From Byssochlamys sp. IMV 00236 (lineage: Eukaryota; Ascomycota; Eurotiomycetes; Eurotiales; Thermoascaceae): a stretch of 44,481 bases of DNA. A program made the translations under genes and the position numbers. This document shows, one piece after another, positions 9,439 through 19,542 of this stretch (positions are counted from its first letter, which is position 1; each line of letters starts with the position of its first letter). Location of the stretch: contig MSJH02000561.1 of the NCBI GenBank assembly GCA_001931875.2, positions 1 to 44,481 of the forward strand. The letters are read 5' to 3'. The notes below the pieces were generated by a model. It had not been told where the DNA came from, ran no database searches, and was given only the letters and a program-made list of their open reading frames with translations.

Positions 9439-11381
9439 ATGGACCAAGACAATAATCAACCTATTACACCATCTGACTTATCAAGTGAATCAGCCTCTAT
9501 AAACAAGAGATTAGTTTTGGAAGATGAAGTTCAAACTGAAACTCAAGATGATCGTGTCATCAAAAAGTCCAAAGTAAGCCAAGGTAACACACATAAAGCA
9601 TATCTCCAAAAAAAAAAAATTGTCTAAGGGTGTACACACGTAGATGAAGAATCCAGCATGCACTTTCATGATCTTGAAGAATATAATGAAGAATCTGATC
9701 GGGATTGGGTTGAAGGACAAGAAGAAGAAGAAGAGGAAGAGAGCGATACGGACAGTATTGAAAGTCTGTTGGCTCATCCTGCACTGTTTAGAGACGATGA
9801 TAGTCTAGTGGATGTAGATAATATAGAAGAAGAAGAAGTTCAGAAAGGTAAACACTTGGATGGGATTGAACCGTATTCATTAGAAATTATAATAATTTGA
9901 TAAGTTGCACAAAGCTTGGACTAGTTTTACAGATGAAGAAATGGAACAGTTACGTGAAGAGGCTAGAGAAATAGGTAAAATAAAAAGATAATGTTTGATC
10001 TGATGCTTACTTCTTTAAAAAAAAAGGCTTGATGAAGTTTCTTGAAAAGCATGTCTTGCAAACATCCACTCCAGTGCCCAAAATGTTGGAAGTGTTTGGA
10101 CTTTACATGGTAATGAATTATTAATATTATAACACTATATACATACTGATGATCAAGATGGAATATGCGAAAGTAGCATCCGAGGGCAGCTTTGTTAGCT
10201 TCAGATATTGAGCTACTTCCTATATTGAAGAGTATCATTACACGATTCCTGCGAAAGAGAAGACGATTGGATTATGTCAACGTACTTGATGACGTAGTTG
10301 ATCTGTTATCCAAAGCGAATAATATCATGATCGTCACGGGTGCTGGTGTGTCTGTATCATGTGGCATACCTGATTTCAGATCTGAAACAGGCATTTACTC
10401 CCGATTACAGGAATACGAACTTGATGATCCACAGCAAATGTTTGACATTGAATACTTTCGTGAGACTCCAGAGATCTTTTATTCGTTTGCCAAGGAACTT
10501 TATCCTACCAATTACGAGCCTAGTCCAAGTCATTTATTTGTCAAGCTCGTTGAGGACAAGGGCAAGTTGCTTAGAAATTATACGCAGAATATAGACACTT
10601 TGGAGCACAAGGCTGATATTAAGCGCGTCGTCAATTGCCATGGTAGTTTTGCAACTGCATCTTGTGTGACGTGTGGATATAAAGTGGATGGAAAAGAGAT
10701 CGAAAGCTATATAATGGCACAGCAAGTACCACCATGTCCAAAATGTGGAGTCAAGGAAGGTACGAATGAAGAAGAAGAAGGACCAAGAGGTGTATCGATT
10801 ATGAAACCAGTTATGTACCTATGAGCATTTTACAACGTAAGGACTAACATATGTGACATGTAGGACATTACATTCTTTGGAGAAAGACTGCCTTCAGAAT
10901 TTGATAACTTATTAGCTCTTGATACTCAACATGTGGACTTGCTGATCGTCATGGGTTCATCACTCAAAGTGTCTCCTGTATCAGAGATCATGCAGCAAAT
11001 ACCTCATAGTGTTCCTCAGATCCTGATTAATCGTACACCTATCACTCATATGACATTTGATATACAATTGCTTGGTGATTGTGATATCATTGTCCCTGAA
11101 ATATGTCGTAGACTAAACTGGGAGCTAAAGCATCACAAGTTGCCTGGAGGAAGTGCATTAAGTGAAGAAAGTATAAAATATAGTCAAGAGAATCCATGCA
11201 AGTTTTGGAGAAATGGATTGTATACATTTCCTGGAGCTGTTGTTGATGCCAAGTTTTTAGATAGTCAAAGGTACTTGTTATTCATATTCTTATAGTTATA
11301 CTGACTTTATTCCTCTCTAGTGCGTATAGTGAAAATGAAGAAGAAGAATCTCGAAATGATGAAGAACAAAAAGAACAATAA
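9439..11381 (+). CDS. Class I sirtuin, NAD+-dependent protein deacylase (Sir2/SIRT1-like)
   Basis: Removes acetyl groups from lysines using NAD+, typically on histones in the nucleus. Seven exons are proposed: 9439-9583, 9644-9847, 9933-9974, 10027-10109, 10177-10809, 10864-11270 and 11321-11381, giving 524 residues. The N-terminal 130 residues are acidic (EEEEEEESD run). The catalytic core begins near 159 and shows GAGVSVSCGIPDFRS (from 213), TQNIDTLE, the catalytic His in NCHGS (about 313), and a zinc knot CVTC / CPKC (about 321-348). KPDITFFGE is created across intron 5 and MGSSLKVSPV follows in exon 6. Intron 5 uses a weak donor GTTATG, but it is the only choice that keeps the conserved frame and it has a CTAAC branch site. 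The C-terminus is Glu-rich. The domain set is intact, so it is likely active. Which Sir2 paralogue it is cannot be decided here. Confidence 0.92.
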
Positions 11382-11554
11382 CAATAATAATAATAATATT
11401 AATAATAAAAAATGATGTATTATATTTGGAAACTATATCGGTGTCATAGCAAGCCTCGTGACACTTAAATTCTCTTTCCTGAAATACGCTGCATAATGGC
11501 ATAACTTTGGTGCCTGTGTCCTTTTTTTTTTTCTTCTTTACTTTAATATTTTAT

Positions 11555-13929
11555 ATGCAATCTTACGACGATAGATTAACCTTTCTATTACCTCGACCTA
11601 CTTGGGTCAATGATATGGATGTCTCCTTTTGTTACTTATGCAACACTGCATTTGGACCTTTGCGTAGACGAGTAATGACCCTTTTTATTTTATCTGGTTA
11701 TGTTTACTAATTATGTTGCATTAGCATCACTGTCGAAACTGGTACAATTCTTTTATTTTTGTAAAGCTTTGACTAATGTAATTTTAATTCAGTGGCAACA
11801 TATTCTGTCAGGAATGTTCTTCACGTAAAGTACCTTTACCACAACTAGGCTATGGAACCAAGGCAGTGAGAGTGTGTAATGGCTGCTTCGATGTAGCATA
11901 TCTTGTGACTTATATCATTGATCAAGACCATGGCGTGTCTACTCAGGTATTAACTTATAGATATAAGAGGACAATTCAACTTATCATTTTTAATAGATAC
12001 ATGGAGTCAGAGGATTACTGGAACTTGCCGAAAAAGATAATGGTAATTAAAGAGAGTAAGAAATAGGGAGGGTATTGAGTTTCTATCTAGACAAAGATTT
12101 ACATAATATGGTGGCATATGGTGGTATAGATGCTTTAGTTTGGGTTTGTAGAACGTCCAAGAATCTGACACTACACCATCTTACGACAACTGTACTAGCA
12201 ATTTTAGCAGAAAAGGGTATGCATGCATATATGGTGATACATTGTCATTTATTCATTTTCTTGGTTAGAATCTATACGTCCTGCCATCATCATTAAATGG
12301 GCTTTACCTCCACTTCTTTCATTAATCCAACTTTACGCTTCTATCAATCATCTAAAAGAAACTTCATCTGATCACTCTAGCGCTCCTAGTATATCCAGTC
12401 TCTCTGAAGATAACGCACAAAACTTTGCTCTTGAGATACTCATCAACTGTACACATGTACTCTATCAGCTATCCAAAGCTGGAATTCTGAGTCAAAAGGA
12501 AGTCATTGATGAAGGGGTACTAGAAATCCTGCTTGTATTAGCTGCATTCGATATCAGTTTACTCAAATTAGCAACATCAGGCAAACAAGATGGGCAGACG
12601 ACCGATAGAATCAATATCATCCAGAGCCTTGCAGCAAAGGCCATATCAGCGATCAGTTCACAGGTATCCTTTCAAAGCAGTATTATTGAAGTAGTTCAAG
12701 CATCAGGCAAGCTTCCTTGCCTGTTACGGTCATCCAACAATGAAGTTCGAAAGTATTTAGCGAAAGCGGTTGCTTATCTCTCGCTAAGAAATGGTATATG
12801 AACTGTTATACTAGATACAATGGAAAGACTAACACTTTTACAAGATAAATACAAGTCATCTTTACTTGGTGGAGAAGGCTCTCGTGCATTGATCTCCATC
12901 ATTGCTCGACTTCCTTTAGATGACCTGGATAGGAAGACGAAATCAGAAGACCTTTTGTATTATTTGGCAACTGATACATCCGACGATGCAGATCATCCAA
13001 CAACAGAATCTTCTGTAGATGTTGCAGCTATCTCACATGCTTGTTGTGCACTGGTAATTATGAACTGAAACACATGCTGATAAAAGACTAACATAGATCC
13101 TGTTTAGGCAAATTTTGCTACAAACAGTAATAAGATTTGCATAAACATATCCTTTAGCAGTTAACACTGATAGCTTATACATAACTTAGATGAATCTCAG
13201 CTTAATTTGATGCTACAACCACACTTGCTACGCTACATCTGCAATGTGCCTGCTGCTCTTCCTACGCATGTCGAGATTCATAAGCATGTTGCACGATGCT
13301 TAGCCAACTTGGCGCTTTACAGTAAAGTGGTAAATATGATATAGACAGTGTATTACCTAACATGCTTGATTGTTAATAGAGGAGAATTGTTCCATCATGC
13401 TTGGTTGTAATATATCAAAATCATCTTCACACACCCAAGCATACAACATATTACCAACATTACTTGCACTTGGACAATCACCTCATGCAACAGTAGATAT
13501 CACTCGGCATGTTGTAAGAGCTATTGATAATATATCATCCAACGGTAAGGTACCCTTATATCTTGTAGTGTTGTGCTTAATACATGTATAGTACAACTCC
13601 TTAGCGATGATGAAACAGAATTGGTGCGATGGAAGGGAAAATGTCAAGAGATATACCCATTTATTACCGGAATACTAAACACAAATGCCGAACAAGACAA
13701 CGATACCATTAAACGAGCCAAAAGCATTATTCAAAAAAAAATATTTGAATCTACCGAGAAGGCATCTATCACAAGCGGCGAACTGACAGATACTGATATT
13801 AGCGATGATAAGGAAAACGGTAGTATAAAGGTGTCTGATTGTATAACCAAGAACGAAAGACGAGATAATTCATCAGAACATAGTACGAAAAGTAGCAAGT
13901 CAAAGTCGAAATCAAAGAGAAGAAATTAA
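11555..13929 (+). CDS. FYVE zinc-finger protein with armadillo/HEAT-like repeats
   Basis: Predicted PI3P-binding endosomal protein of 615 residues. Proposed exons: 11555-11671, 11725-11741, 11793-11946, 11997-12042, 12091-12216, 12269-12793, 12845-13053, 13108-13126, 13190-13321, 13380-13544 and 13592-13929, all in phase. The FYVE domain lies at residues about 17-80 with all three signatures: WVNDMD, RRRHHCRNCG (assembled over a 17-nt micro-exon) and RVCNGC. It is at the N-terminus, unlike the usual C-terminal place. The next 450 residues are helical and Leu/Ala-rich (HNMVAYGGIDALVWVCR, VRKYLAKAVAYLSLRN, HKHVARCLANLALY), typical of ARM/HEAT repeats. The tail is Ser/Lys-rich. A second micro-exon of 19 nt is at 13108. 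For intron 6 a 21-nt option was set aside for a 51-nt one with a CTAAC branch site. The role is probably membrane trafficking. No exact orthologue is recognised. Confidence 0.85.
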
Positions 13930-14369
13930 AATATTGTGTATGTGTGTTGATAGTAGGGGGCATATATATAAATAGTGGTAGGAAGAAAGAATTGCGTTGT
14001 TTATGAAAAGTAGCCTATTACATGAAAGAAATAAAAATACTTGCTCTGTTGATGCTGTCTATTTAGAGTCTATTTTGTATATGTTTATTTATTATTACAA
14101 ACAACATCTGTTGATATGAAACCAGGATTATTTAAGTCATGGTCGATCACAATTATGCTTGTCGTCCTATGTATTATTCGTTGATCAAGTGTGAAAAATG
14201 ATATTGCGGTCGGGATTTTAAACCAAAATCTAGGACAAACAAGGTTTGAACAGGCTGCACAATAGGTGGCTTATAATGTCAATCCGTTCCCCTACACACA
14301 CACTCAGCACCCTTTCAAAAAGAAGCACTCCCCTTCCCTTTTTTTCCTCTAAAAGAGCAGTAGAATAAA
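13930..14369. other. Intergenic between FYVE gene and uS17m
   Basis: A 440-bp spacer holding the 3' flank of the FYVE gene and the promoter of uS17m. Near 14280-14345 there is a CA-rich then pyrimidine-rich stretch just before the uS17m start. No gene is seen. Confidence 0.5.
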
Positions 14370-14683
14370 ATGAGACAAAATTTTGTTGGAATGGTTGTTA
14401 GCAATGCTATGCAAAAGACAATCAAAGTTAAAGTAACCACACAAAAGCTTCATCCTATTGTTCGAAAGGTAAACTTATTGAATCGTTCATTAGAATCAAA
14501 AGCTAAACATCAGTTCTTTAGACAATTAAATCACATAAAAATTATCTTGCACACGATGAAAAAGAAGTTTGTCAGTTAGGAGATATAGTGCGCATTGAAG
14601 CTTGTAGACCACTCAGTAAACGCAAGCATTTTTCAGTAGCTGAAATCATTAGAAGCACCAAGGGTTTCAGTCAATCTGCATAA
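14370..14683 (+). CDS. MRPS17: Mitochondrial small-subunit ribosomal protein uS17m
   Basis: RNA-binding protein of the mitochondrial small ribosomal subunit. Exon 1 is 14370-14468 (33 codons, starting [20 protein letters not shown]), the intron of 53 nt is 14469-14521 (GTAAAC..TTTAG), and exon 2 is 14522-14683, giving 86 residues. Family hallmarks are [16 protein letters not shown], the [11 protein letters not shown] strand, [27 protein letters not shown] and the end of the S17 OB-fold VAEII. Without splicing the frame ends early and loses the second half of the OB-fold. The length is shorter than bacterial-type homologues with extensions but covers the whole core. AATAAA lies about 50 bp downstream. 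Confidence 0.93.
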
Positions 14684-16086
14684 ATACCTGCCGATTTGTA
14701 TACAGTCGAGAAATACATATAGACAATACTAATAAAACGAATTAAAAAAAAAGTGTAAATAAGACAATGTTGCAGTAAATTACATTATAGATGGCCTGAG
14801 AGAAATATGAGGCACAAAAAACGCTCGAAAGGCGTCTGGAAAAAAAAGTGTAAAGTTTCAGGGGAATATGTGCGTTTTAGAGCGATTTGTAGTAGATTGC
14901 GCTGAGGCAAAAGATTGTAGCTGTGCATGAATCAAAAGTTGTACATATCGTATTTTTGTAGGGACCGACAGGCCAACAGTTTATTAAACAGTAAGCAGTA
15001 AGCTTTTATATGCAAGAACAGCAAAAGAGAAGATGTTTGTTAAGACACAAATACTGATAAGAAAGATGCACCATCATATATCAGCATCCAGTGAGCATAT
15101 CAGGTGGTCAAAGAAGTACAAATAATAATAGTTGGCAGATATCTTTTCGGCATCGTTAGCTGATAAATTACCTACATCAGGACTATACAGCAAAAATTAT
15201 TGCTATCATGTTTTCAGTCAAAGTGCGTAAGATCATACATAGAGTTCTAATTAATGTATGCTTTTACAATAAAATCATCAGATCGCTTTACTTTTACTTT
15301 AGAGCATGTGTACGTACGACATTATCGACATTACTGAACATAATTCTGTTTGAGCGTTACTTTAAACGTCCAGCCAGATATTCTAGAGCCATAAATAGCA
15401 CACTACACAAATATTATGAGTATATAATGATACTTCTTGTATAGGCTTGTCAGATACAACTACTATGAATCTCTGTATGTAAAACATGTAAATAAAACGA
15501 ACCTAAAGCAGTAATGTAATTTATACCTAAGTTTCTTTACTGTGAATGTGTTCAAGATAAACTAGAATATGTAACCATATCATCAAGTAAGAGAGTTTTT
15601 AGAGGAACTTAATTAATGTCACTTGTCATGCCAAGACAGAATAGATGTCATTTAATATCATAACTCTACGCCAATTTGTGTCAACTCTAATTGCTCAAAC
15701 TCAGCACATCTTGTCCGATTACGTTTGAGGGAATAAGCAGATGCACAGCATAGTGCAAAAGAGATACATACAAAGCTCAATATAAACTATCTATAGACAT
15801 AGACCAAGTTACAAAAGATCGCCTAATTATCTGTTAGATCATTTTCTTTCTCTTTTTTTTCATTTGTTCCACATCGACAGAACACCCGTTATTCGCAAAG
15901 TATATTTATAGTAAAGTAATACTGAATCTCCTATTTCGTTTATTCCATAGTTACGGATCCGATATTTGATCTTGGCAGCTTCCATTGACAGATTTGTTTA
16001 ATTAAAATGAAGCTCATGTGCCAAGAGGTTCCAGTATTTAGGATTGATCGTGCTACAGTAGATAAAAATAGACATTCCTTCATGCA
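14684..16086. other. Intergenic, 1.4 kb, no gene supported
   Basis: An AT-rich stretch between uS17m and the LysM gene promoter. A 78-codon plus-strand frame at 15208-15444 has no domain and an ordinary chance-like composition. No RNA gene was recognised. Confidence 0.5.
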
Positions 16087-16094
16087 TATAAAAG
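16087..16094 (+). promoter_or_regulatory. TATA box of LysM gene
   Basis: TATAAAAG lies 69 bp before the LysM protein start codon, in a GC-poor promoter. Spacing and sequence fit a strong TATA-type core promoter, as expected for a highly expressed or inducible secreted protein. Confidence 0.6.
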
Positions 16095-16155
16095 AGTAGA
16101 GTCGTAGACACCGACAGCTTTCCTCATCAACCTTTCTTCTGCAAATATTTTTATC

Positions 16156-16773
16156 ATGAAGCTCTTTGTTATCTCTTCTACTGCTCTCTCTGTCCTTGGT
16201 CTTGTTCAAGCCTTGGATCAACCTCACTGTCGAAAGACTTATGAAGGTATGTAGTATCTGTATACTATCCTATATATGAACTCTAAGCATCATTCTTATA
16301 GTGGTTAACGGAGATAGCTGCCAATCAATCGCTAGTAAGCATAGCATTACCAAGGATCATCTGTCTGAGTGGACCAAGAAGATCAATACGAATTTTGACT
16401 GTGACAAGATCAAACCAGGTGAAGTAATTTGCTTGGATGTAAGTTGGCTTATATTTACGATTAGGCATGTAACGCTGACAATGTTTCTTTGATTTAGTAT
16501 GAGAGCTCTATTGAAAAGAGATCTCTCAAGAAGGCTCATGCCAAGAAGCCTGCTCATCCTAAGAAGCATACCACTACTAAAAAGCCCGCTCACCCAAAGA
16601 AGCACGTTACATCTAAGAAGGCTGCTCATGAAAAGAACAAGCGTGAAGTAAAAGAGCATGCTGACCATAAGAAAAAGCCTGTTCACCCCAAGAAGCACAC
16701 TACTAAGCCTGCTCATCCCAAGAAGCACATTACTAAGCCTGCTTCTCCTTCCAAGAAGCCCGCTCGTAACTAA
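16156..16773 (+). CDS. Secreted single-LysM protein with Lys/His/Pro-rich tail
   Basis: Predicted extracellular chitin- or peptidoglycan-type glycan binder of 167 residues. Three exons (16156-16246, 16302-16438, 16498-16773) join in phase with GTATGT and GTAAGT donors. A signal peptide occupies residues about 1-19 (MKLFVISSTALSVLGLVQA). One LysM domain covers about 28-76 (YEVVNGDSCQSIASKHSIT .. CDKIKPGEVICLD), with Cys residues that could pair. The remaining 90 residues are built almost only of Lys, His, Pro, Ala and Thr, with HPKKH occurring four times. LysM effectors in fungi bind chitin fragments. The polycationic tail is unusual for them and could bind anionic wall polymers; that is inference. 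AATAAA at 16841 follows the stop. Confidence 0.85.
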
Positions 16774-19482
16774 TGTCACCGGGTTTAGATGAAGTAAGGA
16801 TACTTACATTCATACTTTGCAAACCTGTGTTGTTTGAACCAATAAACTAAACGAATGATTTTTGTGATTGTTAAATACGTTTTTATTTAGTAAAACATAC
16901 TCTGATCGTATACTTGAGTGTAAAAGAATATGTGCCAGGTACATTCATATAATACATTTAGACAAAGCTGTGCTCTGTATGTAATCTATGAATTCATTCA
17001 TTTCAAAACTATACAAATTCCATTTTCTACAAGTCATATGTCTTTTTACTTAAATGAAAGCTAAAGAAAAAGTTTATTACCTCAAGCTAGAAAAGCCTAA
17101 TCTCATCAACAACGATCATTAAATTAAATTACACTGAATTACTTGTCTGAAGGTACAGTCAGAAATAAAGCAGTTCGCTTTCCTTCTTAGAACAAAAGCC
17201 CACATAATTATAGCAAGTATCGATCAAATGGTATTAAATTCATAAAAATCGGTTCAAAGACCTAAATATAAGATTTAATATATGCACAGTGTTATTTATT
17301 GTCTCTGTGATCTGTGTCTTTTTATCCTTTTTTCACCAACAAAACAATTTGTTCATACATGATAAATTATATCATTAAGACCCTCTTTTTTATTTATTAA
17401 TGCCATTTATTTCTAAAATGGCTTATTTAAATAAAGAAACACTGTTACATTCATGATTTTATCTTGTTTGGAAATAAGAAACTCTAAGCACACTAGAGGG
17501 TTATAGTTTAGCTTATTCAGTGTGTTTAAGAAATACCTTTTGCTTTAATAAGACTTTATTAATGTTTATGATCCTTCAATGATAATGTAAGCAAATGGTT
17601 GCTCATTTCAAACCATCCAGGAAGAAAGCATCATAAGGTCGCACTCCTTAAAATTCATGCAAATAAATAATTGAAACTCAGCCCGAATCATAACCACCAT
17701 GCAACAAAAAAAGTATAAAAATGCCAATTTTTTCTTTAGACGAGTCTTCTAGTTTGATAGTCCCTGCCAGGTCGAAGGAACTGATTACTATCCTTTTGGA
17801 AGAAGATTTGTTCAGATGTCTGAAAAGCTGAGTAGTTTATTTCCTCCGCTGCTGGATGAGACAGTGATTTGATGAATTTTTTTTCTCTTCCACAAAAACC
17901 AAGCATTAATTACTACACCAAGTCCTAAGCTTACAAGTTTTACAAGTTTTTTCCGTCCTTGCTATTATCATCGAATTCATAGTAAGTCATAGCTAAGTAT
18001 ACTATAGCCATTTATATTTAGTTCTCACAGCAATATGTATTCAATGTATTTGACTCCAGGTCTTTTAAGTGTTCTTAATGTCTCAATTATGTACACAAAA
18101 TGTTAGATATTTGAATGAAATCCGTATGTGAATCAAACTAAAAAGCTCTGTTATTGTAGCATATAAGTGGATGCTCGATGTACACGACGAACTATCACTG
18201 GACCAAAACTACGGTCAACACATCATAATGAAAAATCTGTCAACATATTGTTAATTATGAGAGAGGGTGAACTTAAAATATGGCGAAATGACAAGAAATG
18301 AGCCTGTAAAAGATCTCAGACCGTTTGGACATTTAGTTTTGAGGGATAAACTCTTGTCATATTGTGGGATACGATGCAAAAGGAGTAGAATCAATGCGTG
18401 ACAAATGTGTGTTAGATATAACAGTGTAATATATAGCTGTTGCTGATCCTTACAGTCTAATCTTTAATTAAATGAAAAGGTGAGTTAAATAAGGATTTGG
18501 TTTATCTAATATGACCCAAAAGGTTTAATACTCCATGCATGTGGAGTCGCTGACGTCAATAATCAAAACTTAGAGTGATCATATTGATTATGACCTATCT
18601 GCTGCAGTTTCCATTTGATTTCCAGCGTCTGGGTAAACTATAGGAGTTTTGATGCAGTGTTGACTAAATGGAAGATGAAACAATATCCGATTGGGACAAG
18701 CAGAGACTCGGGAAAGTATAAGGTTTATGCCTCATGTACTCCCCTGAATGGACATTTCACTTATTCCAAGCACAAATTAATGGAATGTGCCACATAGCGC
18801 TTATTACTTTAAGCCTCTAATACTTTTTTCTGCAAAGTATCAATGAACAAGTATTAAATATTCACCCGAAATTAACAATGCGGAGGCTTATCTCAAGTAG
18901 GTATTTATCCGTAATGATTTGTCCCTGTAATCAAAAAGGAATCAGATAAATATTCATTAGCAGATTAATGGAAGGATTGACATGATTTAAACGCCATATA
19001 TCCAAATATCCTTAATTTTCTTTACTGTAGAAAGCCATGGAAGAAATTGACTTAATATATATCCAAATATGTATAATATGTTCATTTTTGGAATAATACA
19101 ACGAATTTCATTGGCTGAGACAACTTTGTTTAAAAAGGATATTGAGCGACAAGAATATGTCCTGTACTATGTCATGTTCAAGCTGCATATGCCACAAAGG
19201 AAAAGACAGCGTATAGTAAAGGGTGGTTATCCCAGGAGCAATTATCAAATACAGCTGTGCCTCGGTATATACAATCTTTAGCTATTTTACCATTTCATTC
19301 CCAACTACGATAGTGATGTAATGTTGTAGTAGACATGTCTGAAATCCTGATTGCCCCTGTGCCACAAACTTTTCATGCGGATTATGGATCTTAATAATTT
19401 TTCCAGGCTTATGCTCAAGTCCTTTAGAATATTTTACCGAAACAGTAAATCTCAAAAACATTTAAGCATACATCAATGTATA
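16774..19482. other. Long gene-poor stretch, 2.7 kb
   Basis: No coding region is supported on either strand. Frames at 18615-18797, 19069-19281 and 19351-19536 are short, have no domains and look like chance. No transposon protein remnants, tRNA or rRNA were recognised. The first part holds the LysM gene 3' flank, the last 200 bp probably the promoter of the A-T-R enzyme gene. Confidence 0.55.
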
Positions 19483-19488
19483 TATAAA
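19483..19488 (+). promoter_or_regulatory. TATA box of A-T-R enzyme gene
   Basis: TATAAA lies 60 bp upstream of the start codon, inside TGTATATATAAACCC. Position and spacing resemble the LysM gene promoter. Confidence 0.55.
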
Positions 19489-19542
19489 CCCTTCGCCATC
19501 CTTATGTCATTTCATTTTAATTCTTCATCTTATTAATACACA

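Noticed and set aside
12043..12066. 24-nt intron candidate in the FYVE gene
   Set aside because: Too short. The 48-nt intron 12043-12090 also keeps phase and fits the usual size.
12794..12814. 21-nt intron candidate in the FYVE gene
   Set aside because: A 51-nt alternative (12794-12844) keeps the same frame, has a CTAAC branch site and normal length.
16357..16779. 140-codon minus-strand frame over the LysM gene
   Set aside because: It is the complement of the Lys/His-rich repeat tail. The real gene has a signal peptide, LysM domain and clean introns on the plus strand.
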